58,028 nucleotides of DNA from Gammaproteobacteria bacterium (GCA_003252455.1 QKED01000025.1:1-58028), one strand, 5' to 3'. Positions 30,034-42,744 are shown, counted from the first letter of the stretch. Program-made: numbers and translations. The notes: generated by a model not told the origin, from the sequence alone.

Positions 30034-31901
30034 GGCTACTCGGCCACTACCTGCTGCTGTTCGGTGCCCTGCTGCTCACCGCGCTGGGCGAGAAGCTGCT
30101 CTTCGCCCTCTATCACGCCCCCCTGCGCCGGGGGCTCGGGGTGGGCGAACTGCTCGCCACCCTCGCCTGGGGTGTGCGCTTCGACCTCGCCGTGGCCGCC
30201 TTACTGACGCTGCTCGCCTGGGCCCTGGTCTGGCTGCTGATCCGCCTGCTGCGCCAGCCACCCACACGCGCCTTCGCCCTTGGCGGCGGCCTCGCCCTGG
30301 CCTCCCTGGTAGGGCTCAGTGGCGGCGACATGCTCTACTTCCACGAGGCGGGGCGCCACCTCGGCTACGAGCTGCGCGACACCCTCGGCTCCGGCGGCGA
30401 GCTGGCGCTCACCGCGCTGCAGAGCTTCCCGTGGATGACCCTGACGCAGTTGGGGCTGATGGCCGCCCTCGTCACCCTCTACGTGCGCCTGGGGCGCCGC
30501 CTCGCCCTGGCGCGCGCCGGCTGGGGGCTGGAGCTGTCACTGCTGCCGGTGCTGCTGGTGAGCGCGCTGCTGCTGCGCGGTGGCCTGCAGTCGGTGCCGC
30601 TGGAGCCGCTGCACGCCCAACAGATCGGCGACAGTCGCAAGGCAACCCTGACCCTCAATGGCGCCTACAACGCCCTCTTCTCCTCCGTCACCCCCTACTC
30701 GGTGAAGCCGCTGTTGACCACCGAGCCGACCCCGGCGGTACGCGCCCGGATCGCCGCCCTCTACCCGGCGTCGAGCACCGCCGTCGTACCCAACGCCGAA
30801 CCGCCCAACCTGGTGATCGTCCTGCTGGAGAGCTGGAGCGGGGTCTACACCGGCAGCTACGACTACCCGCTCGACACCACCCCACAGTTCGACGCCCTAC
30901 GTGCCGAGGGGCTCAGCGCCCGCGCGGTACTGGCCGGGGGCAACCGCACCACCGAGGGGATGTTCGCCACCCTCTGCTCTGCACAAAACCCGCTCGGCGG
31001 CACCGTGGCGCAGACCCAGTTGCAGAACTACCCCTACCGCTGTCTGCCACACCTGCTGCGCGAGCAGGGCTACAGCAGCGCCTTCTTCCAGGGCACCCTG
31101 GTCAACACCAGCGGCACCGGCGCCTTCGCCAACCTGCTCGGTTTCGAGCGCAACTTCGGCAAGGGGGACCTGGCCGACCCGCAACTGGCGCAGAACAGCT
31201 GGGGCCTGCACGACCCGGACCTCTACCGCATGGCCCTCGACCAGATGCGCCAACTGCCACGCCCCTTCCTGGTGGGGATCAACACCAACACCACCCACGA
31301 CAGCCTGCTGCCGCCCGGTGTGGCCCCCGGCTTTCCCGGGGTGGAGCCACCCGCGGTCAACACCATCCACTTCGCCGACGCCGCACTCGGCGACTTCATC
31401 CGCGCCGTGCGCACCGACCCGGCGCTGCACAATACCCTCTTCGTACTGGTCGCCGACCACTGCGGCAGCGCCCCGCCCGGGGGCTATCAGCGCCACCGTA
31501 TCCCGCTGGCCATCGTCGGCCCTGGGGTGACCCCGCGGGTGGCGGAGCGTATCGCCACCCAGCGCGACATCGCCCCCACCGTGCTGGAGCTACTCGGCCA
31601 ACCACCCGCCCCCTGGTTCAGCGGCAAATCCCTGCTACACGACGACCAGGGCCCCTACGGCGCCGACTACTACCACGCCGGTCTGCTCGGCTGGGCGGTG
31701 GGCGAGCACCTCACGGTGCAGCCGATCCGCGCCCCGGACCAGGTGAGCTGCTTCCGCCCGCTGGCGGACCCCGACCTGCGCCACCCGGTGGCCTGCGTGG
31801 CCGCCGACCATCAGGCCGCCGAAGACGCCCGCCGCCTCACCGGGTTGTGGCAGGGCCTGCTCTTCTCGGGGCGCACCCAACACTTCGGCGAACTTAGGTA
31901 A
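30030..31901 (+). CDS. LtaS-like sulfatase-fold phosphotransferase (membrane-bound)
   Basis: A 623-aa inner-membrane protein with about five N-terminal transmembrane helices (residues 1-190) and a periplasmic sulfatase/alkaline phosphatase-fold domain (about 255-600). Metal and catalytic sites visible are NLVIVLLESWSG, GGNRTTEGMFATLCS (probable nucleophile Thr), GINTNTTHDS and FVLVADHCGSAPPG. The family includes lipoteichoic acid synthase, MdoB phosphoglycerol transferase and phosphoethanolamine transferases; in a Gram-negative with this gene order, modification of LPS core, osmoregulated glucans or lipid A is the likely role (inference). The ATG at 30030 overlaps the heptosyltransferase stop, so coupled translation is expected. 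The 163 bp after it is AT-rich and holds the candidate promoter for the next gene. Confidence 0.88.
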   Translation: MRLLGHYLLLFGALLLTALGEKLLFALYHAPLRRGLGVGELLATLAWGVRFDLAVAALLTLLAWALVWLLIRLLRQPPTRAFALGGGLALASLVGLSGGDMLYFHEAGRHLGYELRDTLGSGGELALTALQSFPWMTLTQLGLMAALVTLYVRLGRRLALARAGWGLELSLLPVLLVSALLLRGGLQSVPLEPLHAQQIGDSRKATLTLNGAYNALFSSVTPYSVKPLLTTEPTPAVRARIAALYPASSTAVVPNAEPPNLVIVLLESWSGVYTGSYDYPLDTTPQFDALRAEGLSARAVLAGGNRTTEGMFATLCSAQNPLGGTVAQTQLQNYPYRCLPHLLREQGYSSAFFQGTLVNTSGTGAFANLLGFERNFGKGDLADPQLAQNSWGLHDPDLYRMALDQMRQLPRPFLVGINTNTTHDSLLPPGVAPGFPGVEPPAVNTIHFADAALGDFIRAVRTDPALHNTLFVLVADHCGSAPPGGYQRHRIPLAIVGPGVTPRVAERIATQRDIAPTVLELLGQPPAPWFSGKSLLHDDQGPYGADYYHAGLLGWAVGEHLTVQPIRAPDQVSCFRPLADPDLRHPVACVAADHQAAEDARRLTGLWQGLLFSGRTQHFGELR

Positions 31902-31946
31902 ATACACTTATCTTGCTGATTTTATTGGAAATACACAGACGAACGC

Positions 31947-31975
31947 TTTCGCTGTACGAGATCTGGCAGTATCCT
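31947..31975 (+). promoter_or_regulatory. Candidate promoter of the first BvgS-like kinase gene
   Basis: TTTCGC (31947-31952) and TATCCT (31970-31975) are separated by 17 bp in the only AT-rich gap of the region (31902-31980). The -35 match is weak; the start codon is 89 bp downstream of the -10. Confidence 0.3.
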
Positions 31976-32064
31976 AGCTAGAGACCCGGGCGGGGCCCTC
32001 GACCCCGCTCGCCCCCCTCGACGCCCACCGGGCCACAGCGTCCACCCACCCTCGGTACCCCCTC

Positions 32065-35000
32065 ATGTCCGCGCGCCACCGCCCCCTCACACTGCTCGGC
32101 CTACTGGCCTGGCTGTTGTTGGCCGGTGTCGCCACGCCGAGCTGGGGCGAACCCTTCGAGCTGAGCAACGACGAGCGCGCCTGGATCGCCGACCACCCGG
32201 TGGTGCGCATCCGCGTCGGCTCGCGCCCGCCGTTCGAGATGGTGCAGCAGGGCGAGGCGCAGGGGATGGCGGTGGACTATGTACGCCTCGTCTGCGCGCG
32301 CCTCGGCATCACCCCGGTCTTCATCCACCTCACCGGTGACAAGCAGGCGATCCTCGCCCGCCTCGCCGAACACCGCGGCCTCGATCTGGTGCTGCTCGCC
32401 ACCCCCTATGCCGACCCGACGCTCAGACTGGTCTACAGCAAGCCCTTCGTCGACTACCCCTTCAGCCTCTTCATCAATACTCAGACGGTGCTCAGCAGCG
32501 GTCTGGACGGGCTGCACGGCCACACCCTGGCGCTGGAGCGGGGCTTCATGACCAACCACTGGGTCGCCCGCGACCACCCCGAGATCCAGGTGCTTAACGC
32601 CGACAGCACCCAGGATGCGCTCGCCATGGTCGCCTTCGGCAAGGCCGACGCCTACCTCGGCAACCTCGCCGCCGGTAGCTACATCGTGCAGCAGAGCGGC
32701 TACCACAACATCAAGGCGGTGGATCTCCCCGAGTACGGCTACAACCGCCTGGCCCTCGCCGCCACCGAGGAGTGGACCCCCTTCGTGCAGATGTTCGACC
32801 GCTACCTGCACAACCTGGGGCAGGACGAGCGCAGCCGCATCGAGCAGCGCTGGCTCTACGTCTCGCAGGATGTCTATGTCTACTGGGAGTGGGTCGCCAG
32901 CGTGGCCGGGGTGGCCGCCCTGCTGCTCGCCCTGATGACCTACTGGGTACGCCGCCTGCGCCACGAGGTGCGCGGGCGCCTCTCCGCCGAGCAGCGCCTG
33001 CGCGCCATCTTCGACCAGGTGGGCGAGGCCGTCTACCTGCTCTCCCTCGACACCCCCTACATCATCGATGGCAACCAGGCGCTGTGCGACATCCTCGGCT
33101 ACACCCTGGAGGAGCTCAAACAGCTGCCGGTGGACTACTTCGACGTGTACGAGAACGAGCGCCATGTCCAGCAACGCCTGGAGCGCGTGCGCCGCCTCGG
33201 CCAGGAGCGCTACACCACCCAGTGGCGTACCAAGGGGGGGGAGCTGCGGCGTATGGAGCATCAGCTGCGCACCCTGATACTCGACGGACGCCAACTCTTC
33301 ATCGCTACCGCCCACGACCAGACCGACCTGTTTCTGGCCAAACGCGCCCTCGAAGAGGAGCGCGGGCTGTTCATCGCCGGCCCCACCGTGGTCTTCAAGT
33401 GGGCGCTCGACACCCACTGGCCGGTGCGTTACGCCTCGGCCAACGTCCACGCCCTGCTCGGCTACAGCGCCGAGCAACTGATGCAGGGTGAGCCCAACTT
33501 CGCCGCGTTGGTCCACCCGGAGGACCTGCCACGGGTCGCCAACGAGGTGGGCCACTACATCGGCGACCCCCTGTGTCAGAGCTTTGAACAGCACTACCGC
33601 CTGCGCCATCGCAACGGTGACTACCGCAGCATCTACGACCTCTCGGTGATCACCCGCAACGACCTGGGCGAAGCCACCGGCGTGAACGGCTACGTGATCG
33701 ACGAGACCCCCCAGGTGCAGGCCCAGGAGCGCATCCGCCAGCTCGCCTCGATCCTCGACGCCACCCCCGACTTTGTCGGTATCTCCGACGCCCAGTTTCG
33801 CCCTATTTACATCAACCCGGGCGCACGCACCATGCTCGGCTTCGGCGCCCTGCCGAACCCGCTCGACCATGCCGCCGACCTGCACCCGGGGGCGGAAGAC
33901 GCCTCGGTGATCCACCCCCCCTGGGCACGGCGTCAACTGCGCGAGATCGCCCTGCCCGAGGCGCGTGAGCGCGGCTTCTGGAGCGGCGAGAGCGCGATCC
34001 TCACCCATCACGGGGTCGAGGTGCCGGTGAGCCAGACCCTCATCGCCCACCGCGACGCCCAAGGCCAGGTGGTGCGCTACGCCACGGTGATGCACGACAT
34101 CCGCCAACTCAAGCGTCTACAGAGCGAGCTGGAGGCGGCCAAGGAGCGCGCCGAGGGGGCCAACCGCGCCAAGTCCACCTTCCTCGCCAACATGAGCCAC
34201 GAGCTGCGCACCCCGCTCAACGCCGTGCTCGGCTACGCCCAGGTGCTGGCCCACGACCCGCGCCTCGACCCGGCCCTGGAGGGCTCGGTCACGACCATCC
34301 GCAAGAGCGGCGACTACCTCCTGCTGCTGCTCAACGACATCCTCGACCTGGCCAAGATCGAGGCCAACCACTTCGAGCTGTTCCCCAGCGAGTACGAGCC
34401 CTGGGCCTTCTTCAAGGGTCTGTTGGAGGTGTTTTTGCCGCGTGCGAGCCAAAAGGGTCTGCACCTGAATCTCGACTACCACCCACCAATCCCCGAGGCA
34501 CTACTGGCGGACGAGCGCCGTATGCGCCAGATCTGCATGAACCTGCTCGGCAACGCGGTAAAGTTCACCGACCAGGGGGAGGTGCGCATCGAGGTGTCCT
34601 ACCTCGACGGCGAGCTGCATGTAGCAGTGAGCGACACGGGGATCGGCATCTCCGCCGAGCGCCTGAGTGAGCTCTTCACCCCGTTCCAGCAGTTCGGCGA
34701 GGAGCGCTACAAGCAGCAGGGCACCGGCCTCGGGCTGGCCATCAGCAAGTCGCTGGTGGAGCAGATGGGCGGCACGCTGCAGGTCCAGAGCCACCTCGGC
34801 GAGGGGAGCCGCTTCAGCTTCCAGGTACCCCAGCCACAGACCCAGGCGAGTAGCCACGGCCACTCCCCCCAAGCGCGACTGCGCATCACCGGCTACCGGC
34901 GCACGGACGGTGTCGAGACACCACTACGCCTGTTGGCGGTAGACGACAACCAGGCCAACCGCCTGCTACTGGTCTCGCTCCTCGCCCCCCTCGGCTTCGC

Positions 35001-35553
35001 CCTGGCGGAGGCCGTGGATGGACTCGATGGCCTCCAGCGCGCCCAGGAGTGGGGCCCGGACCTGATCCTGATGGACCTGGTGATGCCGGTCTGCAGCGGC
35101 CTGGAGGCGACCCGCCGTCTGGCCACCACCCCGGGACTGGCGCACATCCCCGTGGTGGCGGTCTCGGCCAACGCCTACGCCGAGGACCGGCGCGAGAGCC
35201 GCGCCGCTGGCTGCGTGGCGCACCTCGATAAGCCAGTCAAGCTGACGCTGCTGCTTGAGACCCTGGCACGTCACCTGCCGCTGGAGTGGCTCTACGCCGA
35301 GGCCCAAGAGGCACGGGAGGCCGACGGCTCACTCGACCAGACACAGATGGTCGAGGCCCTGGCGCAGTTGCCGCAGGCGCTGCGCGAGCAGCTGCGCAAG
35401 GCGGTGATGCACGGTAACCGCCGGGAGATCGTCCAGCTCATCGACGCACTGGATGGACACAGCGCACTCAAGGCGACCCTGCATCAGCGCATCGACCAGT
35501 ACGAGTTCGCCTGGGTCTTGGAGTGTCTAACGATGGCCGGGGCACAGGCGTAG
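32065..35553 (+). CDS. BvgS-like hybrid sensor histidine kinase (SBP-PAS3-HK-REC)
   Basis: A 1162-aa inner-membrane sensor. The signal peptide is 1-28. A periplasmic amino-acid-binding-protein-like domain (SBP_bac_3, about 38-262) contains RIRVGSRPPFEMVQQGEAQG. A single transmembrane segment lies near 274-293. Three PAS domains follow (about 310-685), then the dimerisation/phospho-acceptor domain with MSHELRTPLN (His 712), and the ATPase with NLLGNAVKFTDQG and SDTGIGIS (N and G1 boxes). A receiver domain with LILMDLVMP (Asp 1004) precedes a tail of about 70 residues shared with the two following kinases. There is no HPt domain and no output domain, so a separate HPt or response regulator elsewhere is required. 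It is first of a co-directional trio, 57 bp before the next kinase gene. Confidence 0.93.
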   Translation: MSARHRPLTLLGLLAWLLLAGVATPSWGEPFELSNDERAWIADHPVVRIRVGSRPPFEMVQQGEAQGMAVDYVRLVCARLGITPVFIHLTGDKQAILARLAEHRGLDLVLLATPYADPTLRLVYSKPFVDYPFSLFINTQTVLSSGLDGLHGHTLALERGFMTNHWVARDHPEIQVLNADSTQDALAMVAFGKADAYLGNLAAGSYIVQQSGYHNIKAVDLPEYGYNRLALAATEEWTPFVQMFDRYLHNLGQDERSRIEQRWLYVSQDVYVYWEWVASVAGVAALLLALMTYWVRRLRHEVRGRLSAEQRLRAIFDQVGEAVYLLSLDTPYIIDGNQALCDILGYTLEELKQLPVDYFDVYENERHVQQRLERVRRLGQERYTTQWRTKGGELRRMEHQLRTLILDGRQLFIATAHDQTDLFLAKRALEEERGLFIAGPTVVFKWALDTHWPVRYASANVHALLGYSAEQLMQGEPNFAALVHPEDLPRVANEVGHYIGDPLCQSFEQHYRLRHRNGDYRSIYDLSVITRNDLGEATGVNGYVIDETPQVQAQERIRQLASILDATPDFVGISDAQFRPIYINPGARTMLGFGALPNPLDHAADLHPGAEDASVIHPPWARRQLREIALPEARERGFWSGESAILTHHGVEVPVSQTLIAHRDAQGQVVRYATVMHDIRQLKRLQSELEAAKERAEGANRAKSTFLANMSHELRTPLNAVLGYAQVLAHDPRLDPALEGSVTTIRKSGDYLLLLLNDILDLAKIEANHFELFPSEYEPWAFFKGLLEVFLPRASQKGLHLNLDYHPPIPEALLADERRMRQICMNLLGNAVKFTDQGEVRIEVSYLDGELHVAVSDTGIGISAERLSELFTPFQQFGEERYKQQGTGLGLAISKSLVEQMGGTLQVQSHLGEGSRFSFQVPQPQTQASSHGHSPQARLRITGYRRTDGVETPLRLLAVDDNQANRLLLVSLLAPLGFALAEAVDGLDGLQRAQEWGPDLILMDLVMPVCSGLEATRRLATTPGLAHIPVVAVSANAYAEDRRESRAAGCVAHLDKPVKLTLLLETLARHLPLEWLYAEAQEAREADGSLDQTQMVEALAQLPQALREQLRKAVMHGNRREIVQLIDALDGHSALKATLHQRIDQYEFAWVLECLTMAGAQA

Positions 35554-35610
35554 TACTATCCTTACAGCCCCAACTGGGGTCCAACACACCGAGGATCGCC
35601 TATCCCACTT

Positions 35611-37917
<2,307 letters not shown>

Positions 37918-37998
37918 ATAAAGGGGTTGCCCGGGGCTGAGGATGACCCGCCAGTTGACGTATCATGCCCCCCTTCAGTGATAAGACGACCAAGCCTG

Positions 37999-40900
37999 AT
38001 GACACGCCACAACCGTCTTCGACGGCTGCTGCTCGCCCTGGCGCTCAGTGGCCTCCCTCTACAGCCGCTCTGGGCCGAGGCGCTCAAGGTGGGGGTGTAC
38101 GACAACCCACCATCGATCCAGGTCGATGCCCAGGGGCATGCCCAAGGGATGTTCGCCGACCTGCTCGAAGAGATCGCCCGCCTGGAGGGGTGGCAGCTGG
38201 CATATGTACCGGGCAACTGGGCCGACCTCTACGCCAGCCTGGAGCGGGGCGATCTCGACCTGCTCACCTCGATCTCCTATTCGCCTGAGCGCAACCAGGT
38301 CTTCGACTTCGCCAAGGAGCCGGTGGCGGTCAAATGGGGCATGGTCTACCTGCCGCGGGGCTCTTCGGTGCGCATCCTGCCGGACCTCGACGGCAAGCGC
38401 GTCGCGGTGCTGCGCGGTGGCATCCATGGGCAAAACTTCCGCCGCCTGGCCAGTGAGTTCGGCATCCAGCCGCAGATCGTCGAGACCCTCTCGCACGCCG
38501 AGACCCTGCGTTGGGTCGAGGAGGGGCGGGTGGACGCCGGGGTGGTCAACAGCACCTTCGGCTACCAAGAGGAGGGCAACTTCGCGGTGGAGCGCAGCGC
38601 CATCGTCTTCTCTCCGACCAAGGCCACCTTCGCCGTCCCCAAGGGGCGCCACGCCGATCTACTCGCGACCATCGACCGCTACCTGGCCGCATGGCGTGAG
38701 GAGCAGGGCTCCGTCTACTACAGCGCCTATCGCCGCTGGCACGGCGCCGCCACCGGGGTGCACGAGGTGCTCCCCGGCTGGGTCGTGCCGCTGTTGCTCG
38801 GCCTCGGCGCCACCCTGTGCCTCGCGCTGCTCTGGCGCCACACCTTGACCCGCGCCCTGGAGCGACGCTCCGCCGAGCTGGGCCACCTCGGTCGGGTCCT
38901 GCACGGCGAGCGCGACTTCAGCACCACCCTACTCGAAACCGCCGGGGCGCTCATCGTCGTAGTGGATGCGCAGGGCACCATCGTGCGCTTCAACCCGGCG
39001 GCGACGCGTATCACCGGCTACCGTCCGCTGGAGGTCGAGCACCACTCACTGTGGGAGCTGTTCATCCCCGAGGGGGAGCAGGCGGCGGTGCGTGCCGAGT
39101 TCGCCACCCTCTTCGAGCAATCGGGGCCCGTACGCGGCGAGTACCACTGGCGCATGCGCGATGGCACGCTGCGGCGCTTCGCCTGGTCCCACGCGCTGCT
39201 CAAACAGGGCCAACCGCGCGATGCGTTGATCGTCTCGGTAGGCACCGACATCACCGCCTACACACAACTGCAGGAGGCGTTGCGTGAACGTGAGCGGCAA
39301 CTCACCACCCTACTCAACGCCACCCCGGACATCATCTGCTTCAAGGATGGCGAGGGTCGCTGGCTGGAGGCCAACGAGGCCAACCTGCAGCTGTTCAATC
39401 TGGGCGGCACCCCCTTCCGTGGCAAGCGTGACGCGGAGCTGGCGGACTACGCCGCGCCGCTCTATCGCGATGCCTTGCACGCCTGCGCCGCCTCCGACGC
39501 CCGCGCCTGGGAGTCGCACACGAGCCAGCGCGGCGAGGAGCGCATCCCCCGTGCGGAGGGTGGGGAGCGGATCTTCGATGTGATCAAGGTCCCACTGTAT
39601 ACCGAGGATGGCGGGCGCCAGGGGCTGGTGGTGCTCGGGCGCGACATCACCGAACGCAAGCTGTACGAAGAGCAGTTGGGGCGTTGGGTGCACCTGTTCC
39701 GCCACGCCGCCTGGGGCATGCTCGTCTGCGACGCCGAGAGTGGCGTGCTGGAGTACGTCAACGAGACCCTGGCGCACGAACGCGGCTACACCCCGGAAGA
39801 GATGCTCGGACAGCCCTTCGCCATGATGCTCCCCGAGGGGGAGCTGAGGCGGGTCGGCACGGTGATGGGCCAGCTCTACGACCAGGGACACCTGGTCTTC
39901 GAGAGCATGCACCAGCGCCGCGATGGCACGCCCTTCGCGGTACAGGTGGACGCCACCCTGTTCTTCGACTCGGTGCGTCACAAGAGCTACTGCATGGCCA
40001 ACGTGCAGGACATCAGCGAGCGCCGCGAGCGCGAGCGACGCCTGCGGCGCTACGAGGAGATGATCTCCACCACCCCCGACCTGATGGCCCTCGTCGATAC
40101 CCACTACACCTACCTACAGGTGAACGACGCCTACGCCAAGGCCTACCGACGCAGCAAGGAGTCGATCATCGGCGAGTCGGTCGCCTCGGTGTTCGGCGAG
40201 GAGAGGTTCCAACGCCTGCTCAAGGGGCGCTTCGACCGCTGTCTGGCGGGCGAGGAGATGCACATCAAGACCTGGGTCAAGCACCTGGATACCCCGCGTT
40301 ACCTGGAGGCCAACCTCTACCCGTTCCGCGAACAGGAGGGGGGACCGGTGGCGGCCGTCGTGCTGAGCCTGCGCGACATCACCGCCCAGCACCAGGCCGA
40401 GGAGCAGCAGGCGCGCCTGGCCACGCGTCTGGCCATCGCCACCGACGCCGCGCGTATCGGCATCTGGGAGTGGCAATTCGAGGGGCAGCGGCTGTTCTGG
40501 GACGAGCGCATGCTCGCCATCTACCACCTGCAGGAGAGCGACTTCGACGGCACGCCCAGCGCCTGGTACGCACGCATCCACCCGGACGACCAGGCACGGG
40601 TCGAGGGGGCGGTGCGTCAGGCCCTGCGCGCCGAGGTGCGCGACTTCACCCTGGAGTTTCGCATCTACACCCCGCAGATGCAGCTGCGTTATCTGGCCGC
40701 CTCGGGCTATGTGGAGCGTGACGAGGGGGGGCAGGTCACGCGCATCATCGGCGCCAACTGGGACATCACCGAACTGAGCGAGGCGCGCGAGACGGCGGAG
40801 CGCAACGCCGAGGAGCTGCACCGCCACAACAAGAGCCTCGCCTTTCTCAGCCGCGCCGGACGCTCCTTCGCCTCGACACTCGATCTCGACAGCGTGCTCG

Positions 40901-42744
40901 ACCGGGTGTTGCACGAGACCATGCAGTTGCTGCACATCAGCGCCGACTCCTCCTGGATCTACGAACGCGACCAGAAAGAGCTGGTCTGTCATCACGCCAT
41001 CGGCACCGGCGCCGACCAGGTACGCGGGCAGCGCCTGCGCATCGGTCAGGGCATCACCGGCTGGGCGGCGATCAACCGTCAGACGGTACTGGTACCCGAC
41101 ACCCGCCTGGACCGCCGCCACTACAAGAGGGTCGATGCCAGGACCGGCGTCGAGGTGCGCTCCATGCTCGCCCTGCCGCTGCTCTATCGCGACGAGCTGC
41201 TCGGCGTACTGGTCTGCGTCGACACCGAACCGAACCGCTTCGACGAGAGCGATGTGCACCTGCTCGAAACCCTCACCGGCGCAGCGGCGGTGGCGATCCA
41301 CAACGCCCGCCTCTACCGCGAGATGGTCGACCTCCACGACCGCGCAGAGGCGGCCAATCGGGCCAAGAGCGCCTTCCTGGCCAACATGAGTCACGAGCTG
41401 CGCACGCCGCTCAACGCGGTGCTCGGCTACGCACAGATCCTGCTCAAGGAGCCGAGCATCGCCGAGGCGCAGAAGCGCGAGATCCGCGCCATCCGCCGCG
41501 CTGGCGACTACCTGCTGATGCTGATCAACGACATCCTCGATCTGGCCAAGATCGAGGCCGGGCGCTTCGAGCTCTTCCCCGCCCCCTGCGACCTCCACGG
41601 CCTCTTCGAGCAGGTGCACGAGCAGTTCGATTTTCGCGCCCACGAAAAGGGGCTGGAGCTGAGACTGGTGGGCCTCGAACGGACCCCCCTCAGTGTGGAG
41701 CTGGACGAGAAGCGCCTGCGCCAGGTGGTGATGAACCTATTGGCCAACGCCATCAAGTTCACCGAGGCGGGCGGGGTGATACTGCGTGTCGACTACCACG
41801 AGGAGCGCCTCTATGTGGCGGTGGAGGATAGCGGTATCGGCATCGACCCGGCACACATCCAGCACCTCTTCAACCCCTACGCCCAGGTGGGCGACGACGC
41901 CTATCGACGCCAAGGTACCGGCCTCGGTCTGACCATCAGCCAGAGCCTGGTGGAGCGCATGGGCGGCCACATCGGCGTGGAGAGCCGCCTCGGCGAGGGG
42001 AGTCAATTCAGCTTCTCGATCCCCGCCAAGACCCTCGACGCCCAGGTGGAAAGGCACCGCAACAACGACTACGAGCGCGTCGTGGGTTATCGGCGCAGCG
42101 ACGCTGAGAGCGCCCCGCTGCGCCTGCTGGTCGTGGATGACCAGGCACACAACCGTCAGGTGATCCAGGGGTTGCTGGAGCCGCTCGGCTTCGAGGTGGA
42201 GCAGGCCGATGGCGGTAACGCGGCCATCGCCCAGGTCGAGCAGCGACTGCCGAACCTGGTGTTGATGGACCTGGTAATGCCCGACCTCGATGGCCACACC
42301 ACCACGCGCATCCTGCACAAACGCCACCCGACGCTGAAGGTTGTGGCGGTCTCCGCACGCGCCTTCAGCGAAGACCGTCAGGAGTCCGCCGAGGCGGGGT
42401 GTGTCGACCACATCCCCAAGCCGCTGGAGCTGGAGATCCTGCTCAACACCCTGGCCCGCCAGCTACCACTGGAGTGGCGCTACAGCGAGGTGAGTGGCGT
42501 TGGCGACGAGGTGCAAGGCCACGCCCACCCGCTCGACCTGACACGCCTGAGCGCGGGGCAGCGTGCAACCCTCGGCAGCCTGGTGCTACACGGCAGCGGC
42601 AGTGCCCTCAATGAGTTCATCGACGGCTGGGCCGAGCAGGAGCCGGGGTTGGCCGCCACCCTGCGCGCCCTGCTCGATGAGTTCGAATACCGCAAGGTAC
42701 TCGATGCCCTCGCCGCCCTGGAGCAGCGACCGGACCCGGAGTGA
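37999..42744 (+). CDS. Giant BvgS-like hybrid sensor kinase (SBP-PAS5-GAF-HK-REC)
   Basis: A 1581-aa inner-membrane multi-sensor. The signal peptide ends near PLWA (residue 28). A periplasmic SBP_bac_3 domain (about 30-245; LKVGVYDNPPSIQVDAQGHA) precedes a transmembrane helix near 259-282. Five PAS/PAC units follow (about 300-930; for example ERQLTTLLNATPDIICFKDG starts the second). A GAF domain is at about 955-1100 (YERDQKELVCHHAIGTGADQ, GQGITGWAAINRQTVLVPDT). The phospho-acceptor is MSHELRTPLN (His 1132), the ATPase has NLLANAIKFTEAG and EDSGIGIDPA, and the receiver has LVLMDLVMPDLDG (Asp 1424). The shared tail follows. The ATG at 37999 begins the signal peptide. Sensing one periplasmic and several cytoplasmic inputs is unusual for the BvgS type. 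Confidence 0.93.
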   Translation: MTRHNRLRRLLLALALSGLPLQPLWAEALKVGVYDNPPSIQVDAQGHAQGMFADLLEEIARLEGWQLAYVPGNWADLYASLERGDLDLLTSISYSPERNQVFDFAKEPVAVKWGMVYLPRGSSVRILPDLDGKRVAVLRGGIHGQNFRRLASEFGIQPQIVETLSHAETLRWVEEGRVDAGVVNSTFGYQEEGNFAVERSAIVFSPTKATFAVPKGRHADLLATIDRYLAAWREEQGSVYYSAYRRWHGAATGVHEVLPGWVVPLLLGLGATLCLALLWRHTLTRALERRSAELGHLGRVLHGERDFSTTLLETAGALIVVVDAQGTIVRFNPAATRITGYRPLEVEHHSLWELFIPEGEQAAVRAEFATLFEQSGPVRGEYHWRMRDGTLRRFAWSHALLKQGQPRDALIVSVGTDITAYTQLQEALRERERQLTTLLNATPDIICFKDGEGRWLEANEANLQLFNLGGTPFRGKRDAELADYAAPLYRDALHACAASDARAWESHTSQRGEERIPRAEGGERIFDVIKVPLYTEDGGRQGLVVLGRDITERKLYEEQLGRWVHLFRHAAWGMLVCDAESGVLEYVNETLAHERGYTPEEMLGQPFAMMLPEGELRRVGTVMGQLYDQGHLVFESMHQRRDGTPFAVQVDATLFFDSVRHKSYCMANVQDISERRERERRLRRYEEMISTTPDLMALVDTHYTYLQVNDAYAKAYRRSKESIIGESVASVFGEERFQRLLKGRFDRCLAGEEMHIKTWVKHLDTPRYLEANLYPFREQEGGPVAAVVLSLRDITAQHQAEEQQARLATRLAIATDAARIGIWEWQFEGQRLFWDERMLAIYHLQESDFDGTPSAWYARIHPDDQARVEGAVRQALRAEVRDFTLEFRIYTPQMQLRYLAASGYVERDEGGQVTRIIGANWDITELSEARETAERNAEELHRHNKSLAFLSRAGRSFASTLDLDSVLDRVLHETMQLLHISADSSWIYERDQKELVCHHAIGTGADQVRGQRLRIGQGITGWAAINRQTVLVPDTRLDRRHYKRVDARTGVEVRSMLALPLLYRDELLGVLVCVDTEPNRFDESDVHLLETLTGAAAVAIHNARLYREMVDLHDRAEAANRAKSAFLANMSHELRTPLNAVLGYAQILLKEPSIAEAQKREIRAIRRAGDYLLMLINDILDLAKIEAGRFELFPAPCDLHGLFEQVHEQFDFRAHEKGLELRLVGLERTPLSVELDEKRLRQVVMNLLANAIKFTEAGGVILRVDYHEERLYVAVEDSGIGIDPAHIQHLFNPYAQVGDDAYRRQGTGLGLTISQSLVERMGGHIGVESRLGEGSQFSFSIPAKTLDAQVERHRNNDYERVVGYRRSDAESAPLRLLVVDDQAHNRQVIQGLLEPLGFEVEQADGGNAAIAQVEQRLPNLVLMDLVMPDLDGHTTTRILHKRHPTLKVVAVSARAFSEDRQESAEAGCVDHIPKPLELEILLNTLARQLPLEWRYSEVSGVGDEVQGHAHPLDLTRLSAGQRATLGSLVLHGSGSALNEFIDGWAEQEPGLAATLRALLDEFEYRKVLDALAALEQRPDPE

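Noticed and set aside
35330-35553. C-terminal HPt phosphotransfer domain in the kinases
   Set aside because: The His in the common stretch is not conserved in the middle kinase, and there is no HxxKG-type helix.
37955-37984. TTGACG with a TGATAA box as promoter of the giant kinase
   Set aside because: The implied start site is only a few bases before the ATG and the -10 match is poor; readthrough from the previous kinase is as likely.
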